Shown here: positions 44,916 to 54,707 of the stretch, piece after piece
Layout: each line of letters begins with the position of its first letter
Numbering within the stretch: the first letter of the stretch is position 1
Origin: Cohnella caldifontis
GTDB taxonomy: Bacteria; Bacillota; Bacilli; Paenibacillales; Paenibacillaceae
Direction of reading: 5' to 3'
Assembly: GCF_029360585.1 (NCBI RefSeq)
Contig: NZ_JAQZSJ010000019.1
Location: 1 to 64,000 of the forward strand
DNA length: 64,000 bases
Translations under genes and position numbers: made by a program
The notes under the pieces: model-generated
Database searches by the model: none
What the model was told of the DNA's origin: nothing
The model's input: only the letters and a program-made list of their open reading frames with translations

Positions 44916-46061
44916 TTACCCCGCCGCCTCCCGCTTGCGGAAGAACGTCTTGAGCGCGTTATAAATCTCCGCCTTATCCCTAATCACGTAGTACAGGAAC
45001 TGCTCCTGCTCGATGTGCTTGTAGGCCGACATCAGCGTGCTCGAACGGTTGTACTGGTTCACTTCCCCGTAACCGAAAATGTTCGCCCGCGTCAGCAGCT
45101 CCCGGATCAGCTTCACGCAGCGCTCGTTGTCGCTTGTCAGGTTGTCGCCGTCCGAGAAATGGAACGGATAAATATTGTACAGCGAAGGCGGGTACCGCGA
45201 ATCGATGATCTCCAGCGCTTTAATATAGGCGGACGAGCAGATCGTGCCGCCGCTCTCGCCGCGCGTGAAGAACTCCTCCTCCGACACCTCTTTGGCTTCC
45301 GTATGGTGCGCGATGAACACGATCTCCACTTTTTCGTATTGGCGGCGCAAGAAACGGTTCATCCAGAAAAAGAACGAGCGCGCGCAATACTTTTCGAACG
45401 AGCCCATGCTGCCCGAAGTGTCCATCATCGCCAGGATGACCGCGTTGTTCTGGGGTTTGACGATTTCCTCCCACGTCTTGAACCTGAGGTCGTCCGGCGT
45501 GATGCCGGAGATTTCTGGATGGCCCTCCCGCGCGTTGCGGCGCAGGTTTTCGAGGATGGTCCGCTTCTTGTCGATGTTGGAGAGGATGCCTTTCTTGCGG
45601 ACGTCATTGAACCGCACGTCACGGATTTCGATCTGATCCTGGTCCTTGCGCTTCAAGTACGGCAGCTCCAACTCCTCGAACAGCATGGTTTCCAGCTCCG
45701 CGATGGAGATTTCCGCCTCCACCACGTCGTCGCCCGGCTGATCGCCGGCGCCTTCGCCCTTGCCGCTCTGCGGCGCGGGATCGGTCCCGATGACGTCCCC
45801 GACCCGGCTGTCGCCGTCGCCTTGTCCGACGTGCTTCTTCTTGTTGTAGTTGAATACGAATCGATACTCATCCAAGCTGCGGATGGGGATTTTGATGATC
45901 TGGCGTCCGTCCGATAAGATGATGCTTTCTTCGGACAACAGGTCGGGCAGGTTCTGCTTGATCGCTTCCCGGACTTTCTGCTGATGCCGGGCCTGATCCT
46001 GGTAACCCTTGCGGTGCAGGGACCAATCTTCGCGCGACAAAATAAACGAGGACTGCTTCAT
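44916..46061 (-). CDS. yhbH: Sporulation protein YhbH (DUF444, VWA-like)
   Basis: 381 residues. A von Willebrand-like domain carries the metal-site motif [13 protein letters not shown], and the C-terminal part has REEFFTR-like [20 protein letters not shown] and FHFSDGDNL, all typical of YhbH/YeaH. YhbH is expressed in sporulation in Bacillus and works with PrkA and SpoVR homologues in other bacteria; those are not nearby here. The start is ATG 46061 with GGAGGTGG upstream. High GC returns in this gene, marking the edge of the immunity island. Confidence 0.95.
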   Translation of the reverse strand: MKQSSFILSREDWSLHRKGYQDQARHQQKVREAIKQNLPDLLSEESIILSDGRQIIKIPIRSLDEYRFVFNYNKKKHVGQGDGDSRVGDVIGTDPAPQSGKGEGAGDQPGDDVVEAEISIAELETMLFEELELPYLKRKDQDQIEIRDVRFNDVRKKGILSNIDKKRTILENLRRNAREGHPEISGITPDDLRFKTWEEIVKPQNNAVILAMMDTSGSMGSFEKYCARSFFFWMNRFLRRQYEKVEIVFIAHHTEAKEVSEEEFFTRGESGGTICSSAYIKALEIIDSRYPPSLYNIYPFHFSDGDNLTSDNERCVKLIRELLTRANIFGYGEVNQYNRSSTLMSAYKHIEQEQFLYYVIRDKAEIYNALKTFFRKREAAG

Positions 46062-46230
46062 CACCGGCCACCTCCCTGTGCGCGGATTGCAGCGTGTTAT
46101 TCAGTATATTCACGGAGTTCCGAAGGATGTACGGTAACAGCCCGTTCCCGGACTGCAAAAAGAAATGGAAAATTCCGATAAAGTTACAAGGAAAGTATTT
46201 CAATCAACGGTCAGGGGAGAGGTTGTTCTC

Positions 46231-47187
46231 ATGAAAAGAAAGGCTCTTTGGAAAGGGTCGCTGGTTGTGCTCGTTGCGGCGGCGATCGCAGTGGCCTGGT
46301 TCGTGCCGCGTCAGGCGTCGGCTGTCGGTACGTTCACGGAAGATCAATTGAAGGAAGCCGCGGAACGGATGCAAGCGCTAAAAATTGTGTCGGGGAGGAC
46401 GGACGGCGATCTCGCGCTGGGCGACTCGATCACACGGGCAGAAATGGTTACGATGATCGTCAGGGCATTCGGCAAGGAACAGCAAGCCGCATTGCTGAAG
46501 GGGGCTCCGTCATTCGAGGATGTCTCGGCCAATAGTTGGGCAAGCGGTTATATCGCCGTGGCCAAGCAGATGGTGGAAGAGAACGGTCAGGTCATCGGCA
46601 GGACGAACTCGACCTTCGATCCGAACGGCTTACTGACGGCAGCGGAAGCGGAAGCGTTCATCATGAAATTCATCGGCGTGAGTCCGAAGGCGGGACCCAA
46701 GTGGCCGGACAACTATATCCAAGGTGCGGTGAACGCCGGACTGGTCACGTCCGAAGTCGGAGATTACCTCAATAAGATCAAAAATATCCCGGCTACGAGA
46801 GGCCAGACATTCCTTTTCACGGATATGGGATTCTCCTCCAAAATTCTCGAAGGCGGCAAATCGGTCTACACCACATACATCGACACGAAGCCTCCGACCC
46901 TGACGGTCGACACCAAGCTGCCCGAAATTTCGGAAGAAGCCAAGCTTACCGTTAGCGGAACGGCATCGGACAACGATAAAGTGAAGGTTTCCATCGGCGG
47001 CAACGTCGTGGAAGTCGGCAAGGACGGCAAATGGACCGGAACGCTCGAGCTCAATACCTGCGGGGATACTTACAAGATCACGGCCTTCGACGTAGCCGGC
47101 AACGAAACGACGAAGGAAGTTACGGTCAAGATGACCGACAAAGCGAGAAGCGTCGCGAAAAAAGTGTATAGCTGCCCGGCGAAATAA
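46231..47187 (+). CDS. S-layer homology domain protein with Ig-like domain
   Basis: 318-residue exported protein: a signal peptide (about 1-31, ending ASA), SLH motifs at about 35-90 (SITRAEMVTMIVRAFG) and 90-150 (FEDVSANSWASGYIAVAKQM, STFDPNGLLTAAEAEAF), a weaker third repeat (WPDNYIQGAVNAGLV), and a C-terminal Ig-like domain (about 225-300, LTVSGTASDNDKVKVSIGG). SLH domains bind pyruvylated cell-wall polymer. The Ig-like part may bind sugar or act as a spacer. ATG 46231 follows AGGGGAGAGG. It is divergent from yhbH. Confidence 0.92.
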   Translation: MKRKALWKGSLVVLVAAAIAVAWFVPRQASAVGTFTEDQLKEAAERMQALKIVSGRTDGDLALGDSITRAEMVTMIVRAFGKEQQAALLKGAPSFEDVSANSWASGYIAVAKQMVEENGQVIGRTNSTFDPNGLLTAAEAEAFIMKFIGVSPKAGPKWPDNYIQGAVNAGLVTSEVGDYLNKIKNIPATRGQTFLFTDMGFSSKILEGGKSVYTTYIDTKPPTLTVDTKLPEISEEAKLTVSGTASDNDKVKVSIGGNVVEVGKDGKWTGTLELNTCGDTYKITAFDVAGNETTKEVTVKMTDKARSVAKKVYSCPAK

Positions 47188-47210
47188 TCATTCGTTATCC
47201 CGATTAACGA

Positions 47211-47254
47211 AAAACTCCTTGATTCGCTTCCATAGAGCGATCAAGGAGTTTTTT
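47211..47254. terminator. Bidirectional terminator between convergent genes
   Basis: AAAACTCCTTGAT pairs with ATCAAGGAGTTTTT around an inner CGCT/AGCG stem. A-run on one side and T-run on the other let it serve both the SLH gene and the permease gene. Confidence 0.92.
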
Positions 47255-47267
47255 CGCGACAAGGCGC

Positions 47268-48113
47268 CTATTTGATCGCCCCGGCCGTGATCCCGCTGGC
47301 GATTTTGCGTTGGAAGGCGATATAGACGATCAAGACCGGCACGATCGTGAAGAGCAACCCGGCGAACAGGGGACCCCATTCGGTGCGGTACTGCATCTCT
47401 TTCTGCATGACGGCGATTTCGACCGGCAGCGTATATTGTTGCGGGTCATTGATCAGAATCGTCCCGATGATGTATTCGTTCCAGATATTCAATACGTTTA
47501 CGATGGCGATCGTGATCAGTCCGGGCTGCGAGAGCGGCAGCATGACCCGGAAAAACGTGCCGAAATGCGAGGCGCCGTCGATGACGGACGATTCCTCCAG
47601 CTCTTTGGGCAGAGATTTGAAGAAGCCGACCAGCACGAAAATGCCGAAAGCGAACTGGCTCGAAGCGTAGACGAGAATAAGGCCGATCGGTTTGTTGATC
47701 AGATGGAAGGAGTTCATTAGGAAAAACAACGGAATCAAAGCCAAGATGAACGGAACCATCATGGACGAGATATAGAGCAGGTATAGCAGGCCGCTTCCCC
47801 TGAACGGATATCGGGCCAGCACGTAAGCCGTCGTCGCGGATAGGATCAAGCCGAGCAAGGTCGAGCCGACGGTGACGACCAGGGAGTTCACGAAATACCG
47901 GTCGAAATGGTAATGGTTCCACACGTAGGCGAAGTTATCCCACAGGAGCGGGAGGCGGGGCAGCGACCAAGGCGCGTTCAAGAAAAATTGCTCGTTGTCT
48001 TTCAGCGCGTCGAGCACGGTCCAGATGAGCGGATAAATGACGGAAACGCTCCACAGGAGGAGGATCGCGTAAAAGACGACTTTCAGGACGGGGTTGCGGA
48101 TGCCGGTTTCCAC
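47268..48113 (-). CDS. Carbohydrate ABC transporter permease, MalG/UgpE-type
   Basis: 281-residue permease of six helices (VVFYAILLLWSVSVIYPLIW first). The cytoplasmic EAA motif reads ELEESSVIDGASHFGTFFRV. Start GTG 48113 is chosen because AAAGGAGG lies nine bases upstream; an upstream TTG at 48137 lacks such a site. It pairs with the preceding MalF-type permease and a binding lipoprotein to import an oligosaccharide or glycoside. No ATPase is encoded here; a shared MsmX-type ATPase would serve. Confidence 0.94.
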   Translation of the reverse strand: METGIRNPVLKVVFYAILLLWSVSVIYPLIWTVLDALKDNEQFFLNAPWSLPRLPLLWDNFAYVWNHYHFDRYFVNSLVVTVGSTLLGLILSATTAYVLARYPFRGSGLLYLLYISSMMVPFILALIPLFFLMNSFHLINKPIGLILVYASSQFAFGIFVLVGFFKSLPKELEESSVIDGASHFGTFFRVMLPLSQPGLITIAIVNVLNIWNEYIIGTILINDPQQYTLPVEIAVMQKEMQYRTEWGPLFAGLLFTIVPVLIVYIAFQRKIASGITAGAIK

Positions 48114-48129
48114 GTGCGGTTTCCTCCTT

Positions 48130-49032
48130 TTACCCAAGTTCGATCGTTTCCTGGCGCATGAGCCGCTGCAGGACGATCGTCGTGATCAGCGAAACGACGA
48201 GAATGAGCACGCCGATCGCGGCGCCGAAGCCGAAATGGAATTGCCGGAACGCCATCTGGTACATGTACGAGCCCATGACCTGCGTGCTGTTGTCGGGGCC
48301 GCCTTCCGTCATGATCCAGACGATGATGAAGGAGCCGTTCAAGGTCGTCATGGTGATATGGATGATCGACACTTTGACCTGTTCCCACACGAGCGGCAGC
48401 GTGATCGAACGGAACTGGCTCCATTGCCCGGCGCCTTCCATGTCGGAAGCCTCATAGAGGGAGGAAGGGATGTTCTGGATCGCGGCGATGATGAGAATCA
48501 TGTAGAAGCCGATGCCCGCCCAGATCGCCGGAGGAAGCAGCATCCAGATCGTGTGGGCGGGAAAGCCGAGCCACGCGATGTCCACCTTCTCCTTGGTGAA
48601 CAGAGATAAGAAGGCGTTCAAGAAGCCGATTTGCGGGTTGTAAATGAAGTTCCACAACACCCCGATGACGACGACGGAGATGACGTTCGGGATGAAGAAG
48701 ATCGAACGGAAAAAGCCGGACAGCTTGAACCGGAACCGCGTCAGCGCGACGGCGAAGAAGGTGGCGAGCGCCATGATGCCGATCACCTTGCCGGCCACGA
48801 GGAAATAATCGTTGCCGACGGAACGCCACACGATCGGATCCCGGAACATCGCTTTGAAATTGTCCAGCCCTACGAACGTTTTGTGTTCGGACATGCCCGA
48901 CCAATCGAACAAGGAGTAGTAAAGCGCCTGAAGGACCGGATAGATCGTGAAAATGCAGAAAAACGCGAAGGCGGGAAGGGTGAACGCGGCGATGAACCCG
49001 TACCGCTGCGCCTTGGCTGTCCCTGTACGCAT
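48130..49032 (-). CDS. Carbohydrate ABC transporter permease, MalF/UgpA-type
   Basis: 300-residue permease of six helices (YGFIAAFTLPAFAFFCIFTI first). The EAA motif reads SLYEASDMEGAGQWSQFRSI. ATG 49032 is chosen for AAGGGGCG upstream. It lies 88 bases after the binding protein and 16 bases before the second permease, in a standard order of binding protein, MalF-type, MalG-type. Confidence 0.94.
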   Translation of the reverse strand: MRTGTAKAQRYGFIAAFTLPAFAFFCIFTIYPVLQALYYSLFDWSGMSEHKTFVGLDNFKAMFRDPIVWRSVGNDYFLVAGKVIGIMALATFFAVALTRFRFKLSGFFRSIFFIPNVISVVVIGVLWNFIYNPQIGFLNAFLSLFTKEKVDIAWLGFPAHTIWMLLPPAIWAGIGFYMILIIAAIQNIPSSLYEASDMEGAGQWSQFRSITLPLVWEQVKVSIIHITMTTLNGSFIIVWIMTEGGPDNSTQVMGSYMYQMAFRQFHFGFGAAIGVLILVVSLITTIVLQRLMRQETIELG

Positions 49033-49120
49033 CGTTAGAATCGCCCCTTGAAGGAAGATGGAGAAAGGATGACGGCGCCCCAAAGGGCGTCCGCCATCCC
49101 CATGCCGGCCGAAGTCCGGA

Positions 49121-50494
49121 TTACTTCACTTTGGCCGCGGCGTCCGAAACGCGTTTGACCCATTCCTCCGGCGTGATTTTGCCGATCGTCAGCGCGAGGG
49201 TCGCGTCCATCATCGCCTTGTCGACGTCCGCGTTGTACGTGATCGTCGGGATGACGACCGTGTTCGGGTCCGTCAAGTATTTCGCGGCGTCTTTGACGTA
49301 GTTCGGCGCGTTCGAGGCGCTGATGTCGCCTTTGATATTGGAAGGAGCGCCGCTCAGCTCGGCCCACTGGGAAGCCTGCGCCTTCGAGAAGATGAATTGC
49401 AGGAACGCTTTGGCCGCTTCCTTGTTTTTGGCTTTCGCCGCTACCGCGACGGTGGCCGTGGAGGTGTTGGCGACGACTTTGCCGCCCGGATCCTGGGTGA
49501 TCGACGGAATGAAACCGAAATCGAAGCCGCTCGGGATATCTTTGCTCATCTCGTTCGGCAGCCAGAGGCCGTTCGGGATGAACGCGTCCTTATGCTGCAG
49601 GAACAGCATTTGGGAATCGGTGTGGTTGATCTGCACCGAAGCCTTGTCGATGAAGCCTTTGTCGCGCAGCTGGACGATTTTGTTCAGCGCGGCGAGCACG
49701 GCCGGGCTCCGGAACGCCTCCGGCTTGTTGGCGGCCATGTCCTGCAGGATGCTCGGATCGTTGTTGTTCGCCGACACGATCGCCGGGTACAGGAACGCGC
49801 CGTTGATGTAGTACGGGTATTTGCCGGTGTGGATGAACGGGTTGATGCCGGCCGCCTTGATCTGATCGCCGACTTGCAGGAACTGCTGGAAGTCTTGCGG
49901 CTCGGTCCAGCCTTTTTCCTTGAACAGCGCTTTGTCCCAGAAAATGCCCCAGGAGTTCAGCACGAGCGGGATGTTGTAGATTTTGCCGCCGTATTGCTGG
50001 GGAGCTTGCGCGAGGATGTCGCCGATCAAGTCGCCGTCGACGTTTTTGGCGGTCTTGAACCAATCGGTCAAGTCCTCGAGCTGGCCGTCTTCGACCATCT
50101 GGCGATCGTTCAGGCCCGCGCCGTCGATGTAGATGAAATCGGGCGGGTTGCCGCCGATCCAGCGGGGCTTCATCTGTTCGTTGATTTGCGGGCCGCCGGA
50201 TTTGATGACGTTCAGGCCCGGGTTGGCTTTGGCGAAGTCGTCGATGACCTTGTTCCACCATTTGTCGCCGTAACCGCCGACGAAGTATTGGACTTCGAAG
50301 TCGCCGGTCAGCTTCGTGCCGGAATCGGCAGGGGCAGATGCGGACGCGGAAGCGGACGAAGCGGGGGGCGAGGCCGCGGGCTGCGAGGCGGACGGCGAGG
50401 CGGTGTCGCCTTTCTTCTGTCCGCATGCGGCGAGCAGCATGGCGACGAGCAGGATCGCGAGACTGATGACGCCGATTTTTCTACGGTTTCTCAT
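49121..50494 (-). CDS. Sugar-binding lipoprotein of ABC transporter (NgcE-like)
   Basis: 457-residue lipoprotein with lipobox LLAAC (Cys about 24) and a long Ser/Ala-rich linker (about 30-60). The mature fold has EVQYFVGGYGDKWWNKVIDD near its start and WIGGNPPDFIYIDGAGLND, features reminiscent of N-acetylglucosamine/diacetylchitobiose-binding NgcE proteins. This is a resemblance only. It feeds the two permeases downstream. A 133-base gap separates it from the upstream second binding protein, leaving room for its own promoter. Confidence 0.92.
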   Translation of the reverse strand: MRNRRKIGVISLAILLVAMLLAACGQKKGDTASPSASQPAASPPASSASASASAPADSGTKLTGDFEVQYFVGGYGDKWWNKVIDDFAKANPGLNVIKSGGPQINEQMKPRWIGGNPPDFIYIDGAGLNDRQMVEDGQLEDLTDWFKTAKNVDGDLIGDILAQAPQQYGGKIYNIPLVLNSWGIFWDKALFKEKGWTEPQDFQQFLQVGDQIKAAGINPFIHTGKYPYYINGAFLYPAIVSANNNDPSILQDMAANKPEAFRSPAVLAALNKIVQLRDKGFIDKASVQINHTDSQMLFLQHKDAFIPNGLWLPNEMSKDIPSGFDFGFIPSITQDPGGKVVANTSTATVAVAAKAKNKEAAKAFLQFIFSKAQASQWAELSGAPSNIKGDISASNAPNYVKDAAKYLTDPNTVVIPTITYNADVDKAMMDATLALTIGKITPEEWVKRVSDAAAKVK

Positions 50495-50627
50495 GAAACG
50501 GAAAACCCTCCCAGATCGGATCGATTCACGCCGAATGCGGCGTCTGCGTCCATCATAATCGGGAGGGTTCCGCGTCTCTATCGAATATTTTCCAGGAATT
50601 CTTGGTTATTTTCCGATTTCCGTCCAG

Positions 50628-51902
50628 CTACTTCGCGCTTCGATCCACCGCGAACCGTTGGAGCTGGTCCAAAGCTTCCTTCGGGGACAGCCGGCCGTAC
50701 AGCACGGCGTCCCCCATTTTCCGCGCCCGGTCCATCACGGCTTGCCAAGCCGGCTGCTGCACGGGGTAAAACTCCGCTCGGGAGAGGGCTTCGAGGTTCG
50801 CTTTCATTCCGCCGTCGCCGGCCGACAATTCGATTCCCACCGTCTTCGTCACGGGGAGGAAGCCTTCCCGCTGGACCATTTCCCGGTAGGCACCGTCATC
50901 GTAGAGGAAATCCAGAAACTTGGAGAGCGCCTCGCGGTCGGTATGGTCGGTCTTGAAGGAGACGAGTACGTCGTGCACGCCGAACGATAGGGGAGGGCGG
51001 CCTTCCTTGACGGGAATCGGTCCGACGCCCCACTGCAAGTTCGGGTACTCCCGGGGCACGACCGTCGTGAAATAGTTGCCGGAAATCATCATGCCGAGCT
51101 GCCCCTCGCCCAGAATCCGCTGCTTTTCGTCGCGGGTCGTCACCGTCGGTTCGGGATCGGTTAACCCTTGGTCGTGCAAATCCTTCAGATAGGCGAGCCC
51201 CTCCACGTTTTCCGGGGAATTGATCGCCCATTTCCCGTCCCGCAGCCACCCTCCGCCGGCTCCCAAGAAGAAGTAGGAGAGATACGCCTGGATTTCGTTG
51301 TCGGTCAGATCCACTCCGAAGCCGGAGGCGCCGGTCGCGTCTTTGATCTTGCGGGCGTCCTCCCGAAGCTCCGACCAATCGGAAGGCGGATTCCGGATGC
51401 CTGCCCGCCGGAACAAATCGAGGCTGTAATAGAGATTCCGGACCGTGGCCACATAGGGGATCGCGTATTGCTTGCCGTCCATGCGGTCCATGTCGAGCAG
51501 GTGGGGAAGCAGCTTGCCCTTCAGCTCCGGCGACAAAATACCGCCCAAATCGTTCAGCAGCCCGTCGTCGGCGAAATGGGCGTATACGTTCGTGTTCAGG
51601 AGATCCGGCGGCTGGTTTTTGCTGATCATGTTCGTATAGATGCCGTCGAGAATATCCCAGTTCGCCACTTGAAGCTCGACGTCGATGAGCGGGTTGCGAA
51701 GCTCGAACTCCTTGACGAGCTGCTCCAGCAGCGGTTTCGTTTCCGTGCTGTATTCGGAAGCCACGAAACGGATCAGCGACCGTTTCGGCTGTGGCGGCGG
51801 GGCGGATTCCCTTGGCGGCGAAGCGCAGCCCGCGAGCGCGAGTACGGCGCCGGCAACGGCGGTTGCGGCGGCAACGGCCTTCCAGGCGGAACGTAAGCGC
51901 AT
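50628..51902 (-). CDS. Second sugar-binding lipoprotein (UgpB-type)
   Basis: 424-residue lipoprotein with signal helix and lipobox LAGC (Cys about 26) followed by a Pro/Ser linker. The solute-binding fold includes IRFVASEYSTETKPLLEQLV, VANWDILDGIYTNMISKNQP and GQLGMMISGNYF. Start ATG 51902 has GGAGG eight bases upstream. It lies 23 bases after the RbsB-like gene. Its position inside the two-component gene set, not with the permeases, suggests a sensory role or a second ligand range. Confidence 0.92.
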   Translation of the reverse strand: MRLRSAWKAVAAATAVAGAVLALAGCASPPRESAPPPQPKRSLIRFVASEYSTETKPLLEQLVKEFELRNPLIDVELQVANWDILDGIYTNMISKNQPPDLLNTNVYAHFADDGLLNDLGGILSPELKGKLLPHLLDMDRMDGKQYAIPYVATVRNLYYSLDLFRRAGIRNPPSDWSELREDARKIKDATGASGFGVDLTDNEIQAYLSYFFLGAGGGWLRDGKWAINSPENVEGLAYLKDLHDQGLTDPEPTVTTRDEKQRILGEGQLGMMISGNYFTTVVPREYPNLQWGVGPIPVKEGRPPLSFGVHDVLVSFKTDHTDREALSKFLDFLYDDGAYREMVQREGFLPVTKTVGIELSAGDGGMKANLEALSRAEFYPVQQPAWQAVMDRARKMGDAVLYGRLSPKEALDQLQRFAVDRSAK

Positions 51903-51925
51903 GTTCAAAACCTCCTCTTCCGGCG

Positions 51926-52909
51926 TTACGGATTCTGGATGAACGGAAACAGCAGCTTTTGGATTTCGGGCTCGTACAGGTTGTCGCGGGTCACGAGCGT
52001 CGACTCGATGTACGCGTCTTCAACCCGCTTGCCGGCGAGTTCGTCCAAGGCGGTTTTCACGCCGAGGTAGCCCATGTTGAACGGCTTCTGGACGATCATC
52101 GCGTTTAACGCGCCGTCCTCCAGCATCTGGATCTCGCTCACGGAGCCGTCGAAGCCGACCAGCTTGACCGTCCCCTCGTACCCGGTGTCCTGGAGGGCTC
52201 TGGCGACGCCCAGCGTCGTGTTCTGGCTCAGCGCGATGAACGCGTTGAAGTCCGGCTCCTCGCGGAGCAGGGACTTGGCGATATCGTAAGCCCGCTCCTC
52301 GGAATCGTCGGCGGAATACGTGCCGTACAAGCTGTCCGGATATTCGGACAGCTCATGGAGGACTCCTTGTTTGCGCTGAAGCGAGACGGCCGAGGCGCTG
52401 AAATCCGTCATGACGGCGACGCGCGGCCGGCCGCCGGTCAACTCGGCGGCTTTCCGTCCGGCCAAACGCCCCGCCTCCACATGGTCGTGTCCGACGAACG
52501 GAGGGTGCGGTTCCACGCCCAGCGGCGTATCGATGATGACCAAGCGGATGCCGGCTTGGCGGATTCTCCGGATCAGATCGGGCATGCGTTCGTCGTTGAA
52601 GGGAGCGATCACCATGGCTTGCGGCTTGCGCTGGATGGCTTCTTCGATCGCCTGGATCTGGGCGTCCCCGTCGGTCTCTTGCAGAGGTCCCGCCAGCTCG
52701 ATCGCGGCGCCCGCCTGTTTGGCCGCGGCCTGGGCTCCGCCGTTCACGGTCTGCCAGTAGTCGGAACGGACGTTCAGCGATTTGAGCACGACGGTCACGT
52801 TTCGGGTCGGCGGGACCGAGACGGTGAACGCCTTCAGCAGGTAGGCGCCGTAAAATACCGCGGCGAGCAGGATGACGATCAAGGCCGCGGTATAGCGCGA
52901 TTTGCGCAT
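51926..52909 (-). CDS. Membrane-anchored RbsB-like sugar-binding protein
   Basis: 327 residues. An N-terminal helix (about 8-28, AALIVILLAAVFYGAYLLK) has no lipobox or clear signal-peptidase site, so it probably remains as an anchor. The rest is a type I periplasmic-binding fold (VTVVLKSLNVRSDYWQTVNG, AMVIAPFNDE, IRLVIIDTPLG, ALNAMIVQKPFNMGYLG). Anchored proteins of this kind, such as XylFII of Clostridium, present a sugar to a LytS/YesM kinase. Its place directly after the YesM gene supports the same job here. AAGGAAGG precedes the ATG. Confidence 0.9.
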   Translation of the reverse strand: MRKSRYTAALIVILLAAVFYGAYLLKAFTVSVPPTRNVTVVLKSLNVRSDYWQTVNGGAQAAAKQAGAAIELAGPLQETDGDAQIQAIEEAIQRKPQAMVIAPFNDERMPDLIRRIRQAGIRLVIIDTPLGVEPHPPFVGHDHVEAGRLAGRKAAELTGGRPRVAVMTDFSASAVSLQRKQGVLHELSEYPDSLYGTYSADDSEERAYDIAKSLLREEPDFNAFIALSQNTTLGVARALQDTGYEGTVKLVGFDGSVSEIQMLEDGALNAMIVQKPFNMGYLGVKTALDELAGKRVEDAYIESTLVTRDNLYEPEIQKLLFPFIQNP

Positions 52910-52924
52910 GCGATCCTTCCTTTC

Positions 52925-54706
52925 TCAGCCGAGTTTCGGAATCGTGAGGGTGACGAGCGTGCCGGCGCCGGGTTCGCTGCGGATCCGGACGCCGTAATCG
53001 CCGCCGAAGAACAGCCGGATGCGTTCATTGACGTTCTGGATCCCGATCCCCCGGCGCCGGATCTCCTCTTCGGGCGTCCAGATCCGCGACAGCTGCTCCG
53101 GCGTCATGCCGACGCCGTCGTCTTCGATTTCGAAGACGACGCGGCCGTTCTCTTCGCGCCCGCGAATCGCGATGTGCCCGATATCCGGCCGGTTGCGGAT
53201 GCCGTGGTAGATCGCGTTCTCGACGAACGGCTGAAGCAGGATTTTGAGCGTCTTGCAAGCGTAGATGGATTCTTGGATGTCGATGGAATAATCGAGCTTG
53301 TCGTGGTAGCGCATTTTCTGGATCAGCAAATAGTTCGAGATATGCTCGGCTTCCACCCGGATCGGGACCAGCTCCTGATCCTTCGTGATGCCGGCCCGGA
53401 ACAGCTTGGCCAGCGCGGAGGTCATGAGCACGACTTCCTCGTGCTGCTTCTGTTCGGCCATCCAGACGATCGAGTCCAGCGTGTTGTACAGGAAATGGGG
53501 GTTAATCTGGGCTTGCAGCAGCTGGAGCTCGTTTTTCCTTTTGTTTTCTTGCGTCCGGATGATCTCCTGCATCAGATCGCGGATCCGCGACACCATCAGG
53601 TTGAACGCGCGCCCGAGCTGGCCGATTTCGTTGCGCTGCCCGATTTCCGTCTGGATGTCGAAATTGCCCTTTTCCACCAATCGCATGTCCGCCTGCAGCT
53701 TCTTGATCGGACGCGTCAGCCGGTGGGAGAGCAGGAAAGACAGCAGCAGGGACACCGCGAGGCCGACCAGCGCGTAAGCCGTGACGGTCTGCCGGATCGT
53801 TCCGGCGTCCGCGATCAGTTCGTCGGTATAGGCGACGCCGACGATTCTCCAGCCGAAGCCCGCATCCTGCACGGAGTACATCCGCTTGTCCCCGCGGCCG
53901 CCCGATAGGAAGGAGGAGCCGCTCGGCGCCCGGACGACGTCGTCGATCGGCTCGCTGAGCAGGTTGCTGTAGATCAGCTGTTGCTGGGGGTGGTAGACGA
54001 TGTTGCCTTCCGGATCCGCGATGAACACGTAGCCTTTTTTGCCCAAATTGATCTGCCTGCAGATGTCGTCGATGACGCTGAGGTTGAGGTCGACGAGAAA
54101 AATCCCTTCGGCGGTGATGCCGTCGGTGCTTTTCAGCTCGCGGCTCAAGGAGACGACCCAGCGGTATTCGCCCTTGATCAGGTTCTGCACGTGCGGAGCG
54201 GACAGGACGGATTTACCCCCGGCTTCCCGCGCGTTCCGGTACCAGGCTTGATCTTCGAGCTTGACGTTCGGGTTCAGCGTCGTGATCCGGCGATCGGAGA
54301 CGTATCGCCCGTTGTAGCCGAACACCATGATCGAGGCGATGTCCTTGCGGGTGTACAGGATCGATTGGAACAGGTCGGAGATCCGTTTCTCGTAAGGCAG
54401 CCGCTCTTCCGGCCCGATGAAGGTGTTGTCGGAAATGTAGTACTTCACGTCTTTGTTGGACATGGCGAGAAGCGAGATGTTTTCCATGTTGTCGACGTAG
54501 GACTGGATTCGGGCGCCCACCTGCTGGATGATCCCCTCCACGTAGCTTTGCGAATTGCGCTGCACGGCGTCTACCGCGAGGCGGTAGCTGAACAGGGCGG
54601 TCGCGGCGATGGAAGCGAGGATCAGGCAGGAAAACGCGAAGGAAATGCTGGAACGGATGCTTTTGAACGGAAACAACGGACTGTGCAGCAGTCGGAGGCC
54701 CGGCAT
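52925..54706 (-). CDS. YesM-type sensor histidine kinase
   Basis: 593 residues: a first membrane helix (about 17-37), an extracellular dCache-like sensor domain (about 40-290; WYRNAREAGGKSVLSAPHV), a second helix (about 297-317), HAMP (SHRLTRPIKKLQADMRLVE), the phosphorylated His in QINPHFLYNTLDS, and an ATPase domain (EIEDDGVGMTPEQ, RGIGIQNVNERIR). Start ATG 54706 lies just before the regulator stop codon on the transcript (TGACATG), so the genes are coupled. It follows its cognate regulator. Confidence 0.94.
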   Translation of the reverse strand: MPGLRLLHSPLFPFKSIRSSISFAFSCLILASIAATALFSYRLAVDAVQRNSQSYVEGIIQQVGARIQSYVDNMENISLLAMSNKDVKYYISDNTFIGPEERLPYEKRISDLFQSILYTRKDIASIMVFGYNGRYVSDRRITTLNPNVKLEDQAWYRNAREAGGKSVLSAPHVQNLIKGEYRWVVSLSRELKSTDGITAEGIFLVDLNLSVIDDICRQINLGKKGYVFIADPEGNIVYHPQQQLIYSNLLSEPIDDVVRAPSGSSFLSGGRGDKRMYSVQDAGFGWRIVGVAYTDELIADAGTIRQTVTAYALVGLAVSLLLSFLLSHRLTRPIKKLQADMRLVEKGNFDIQTEIGQRNEIGQLGRAFNLMVSRIRDLMQEIIRTQENKRKNELQLLQAQINPHFLYNTLDSIVWMAEQKQHEEVVLMTSALAKLFRAGITKDQELVPIRVEAEHISNYLLIQKMRYHDKLDYSIDIQESIYACKTLKILLQPFVENAIYHGIRNRPDIGHIAIRGREENGRVVFEIEDDGVGMTPEQLSRIWTPEEEIRRRGIGIQNVNERIRLFFGGDYGVRIRSEPGAGTLVTLTIPKLG

Positions 54707-54707
54707 G

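Noticed and set aside
44892..45917. 341-codon plus-strand frame opposite yhbH
   Set aside because: Antisense to yhbH, which has the full VWA motif set.
52355..53908. 517-codon plus-strand frame
   Set aside because: It is the antisense of the binding protein and YesM kinase, which have complete motifs.
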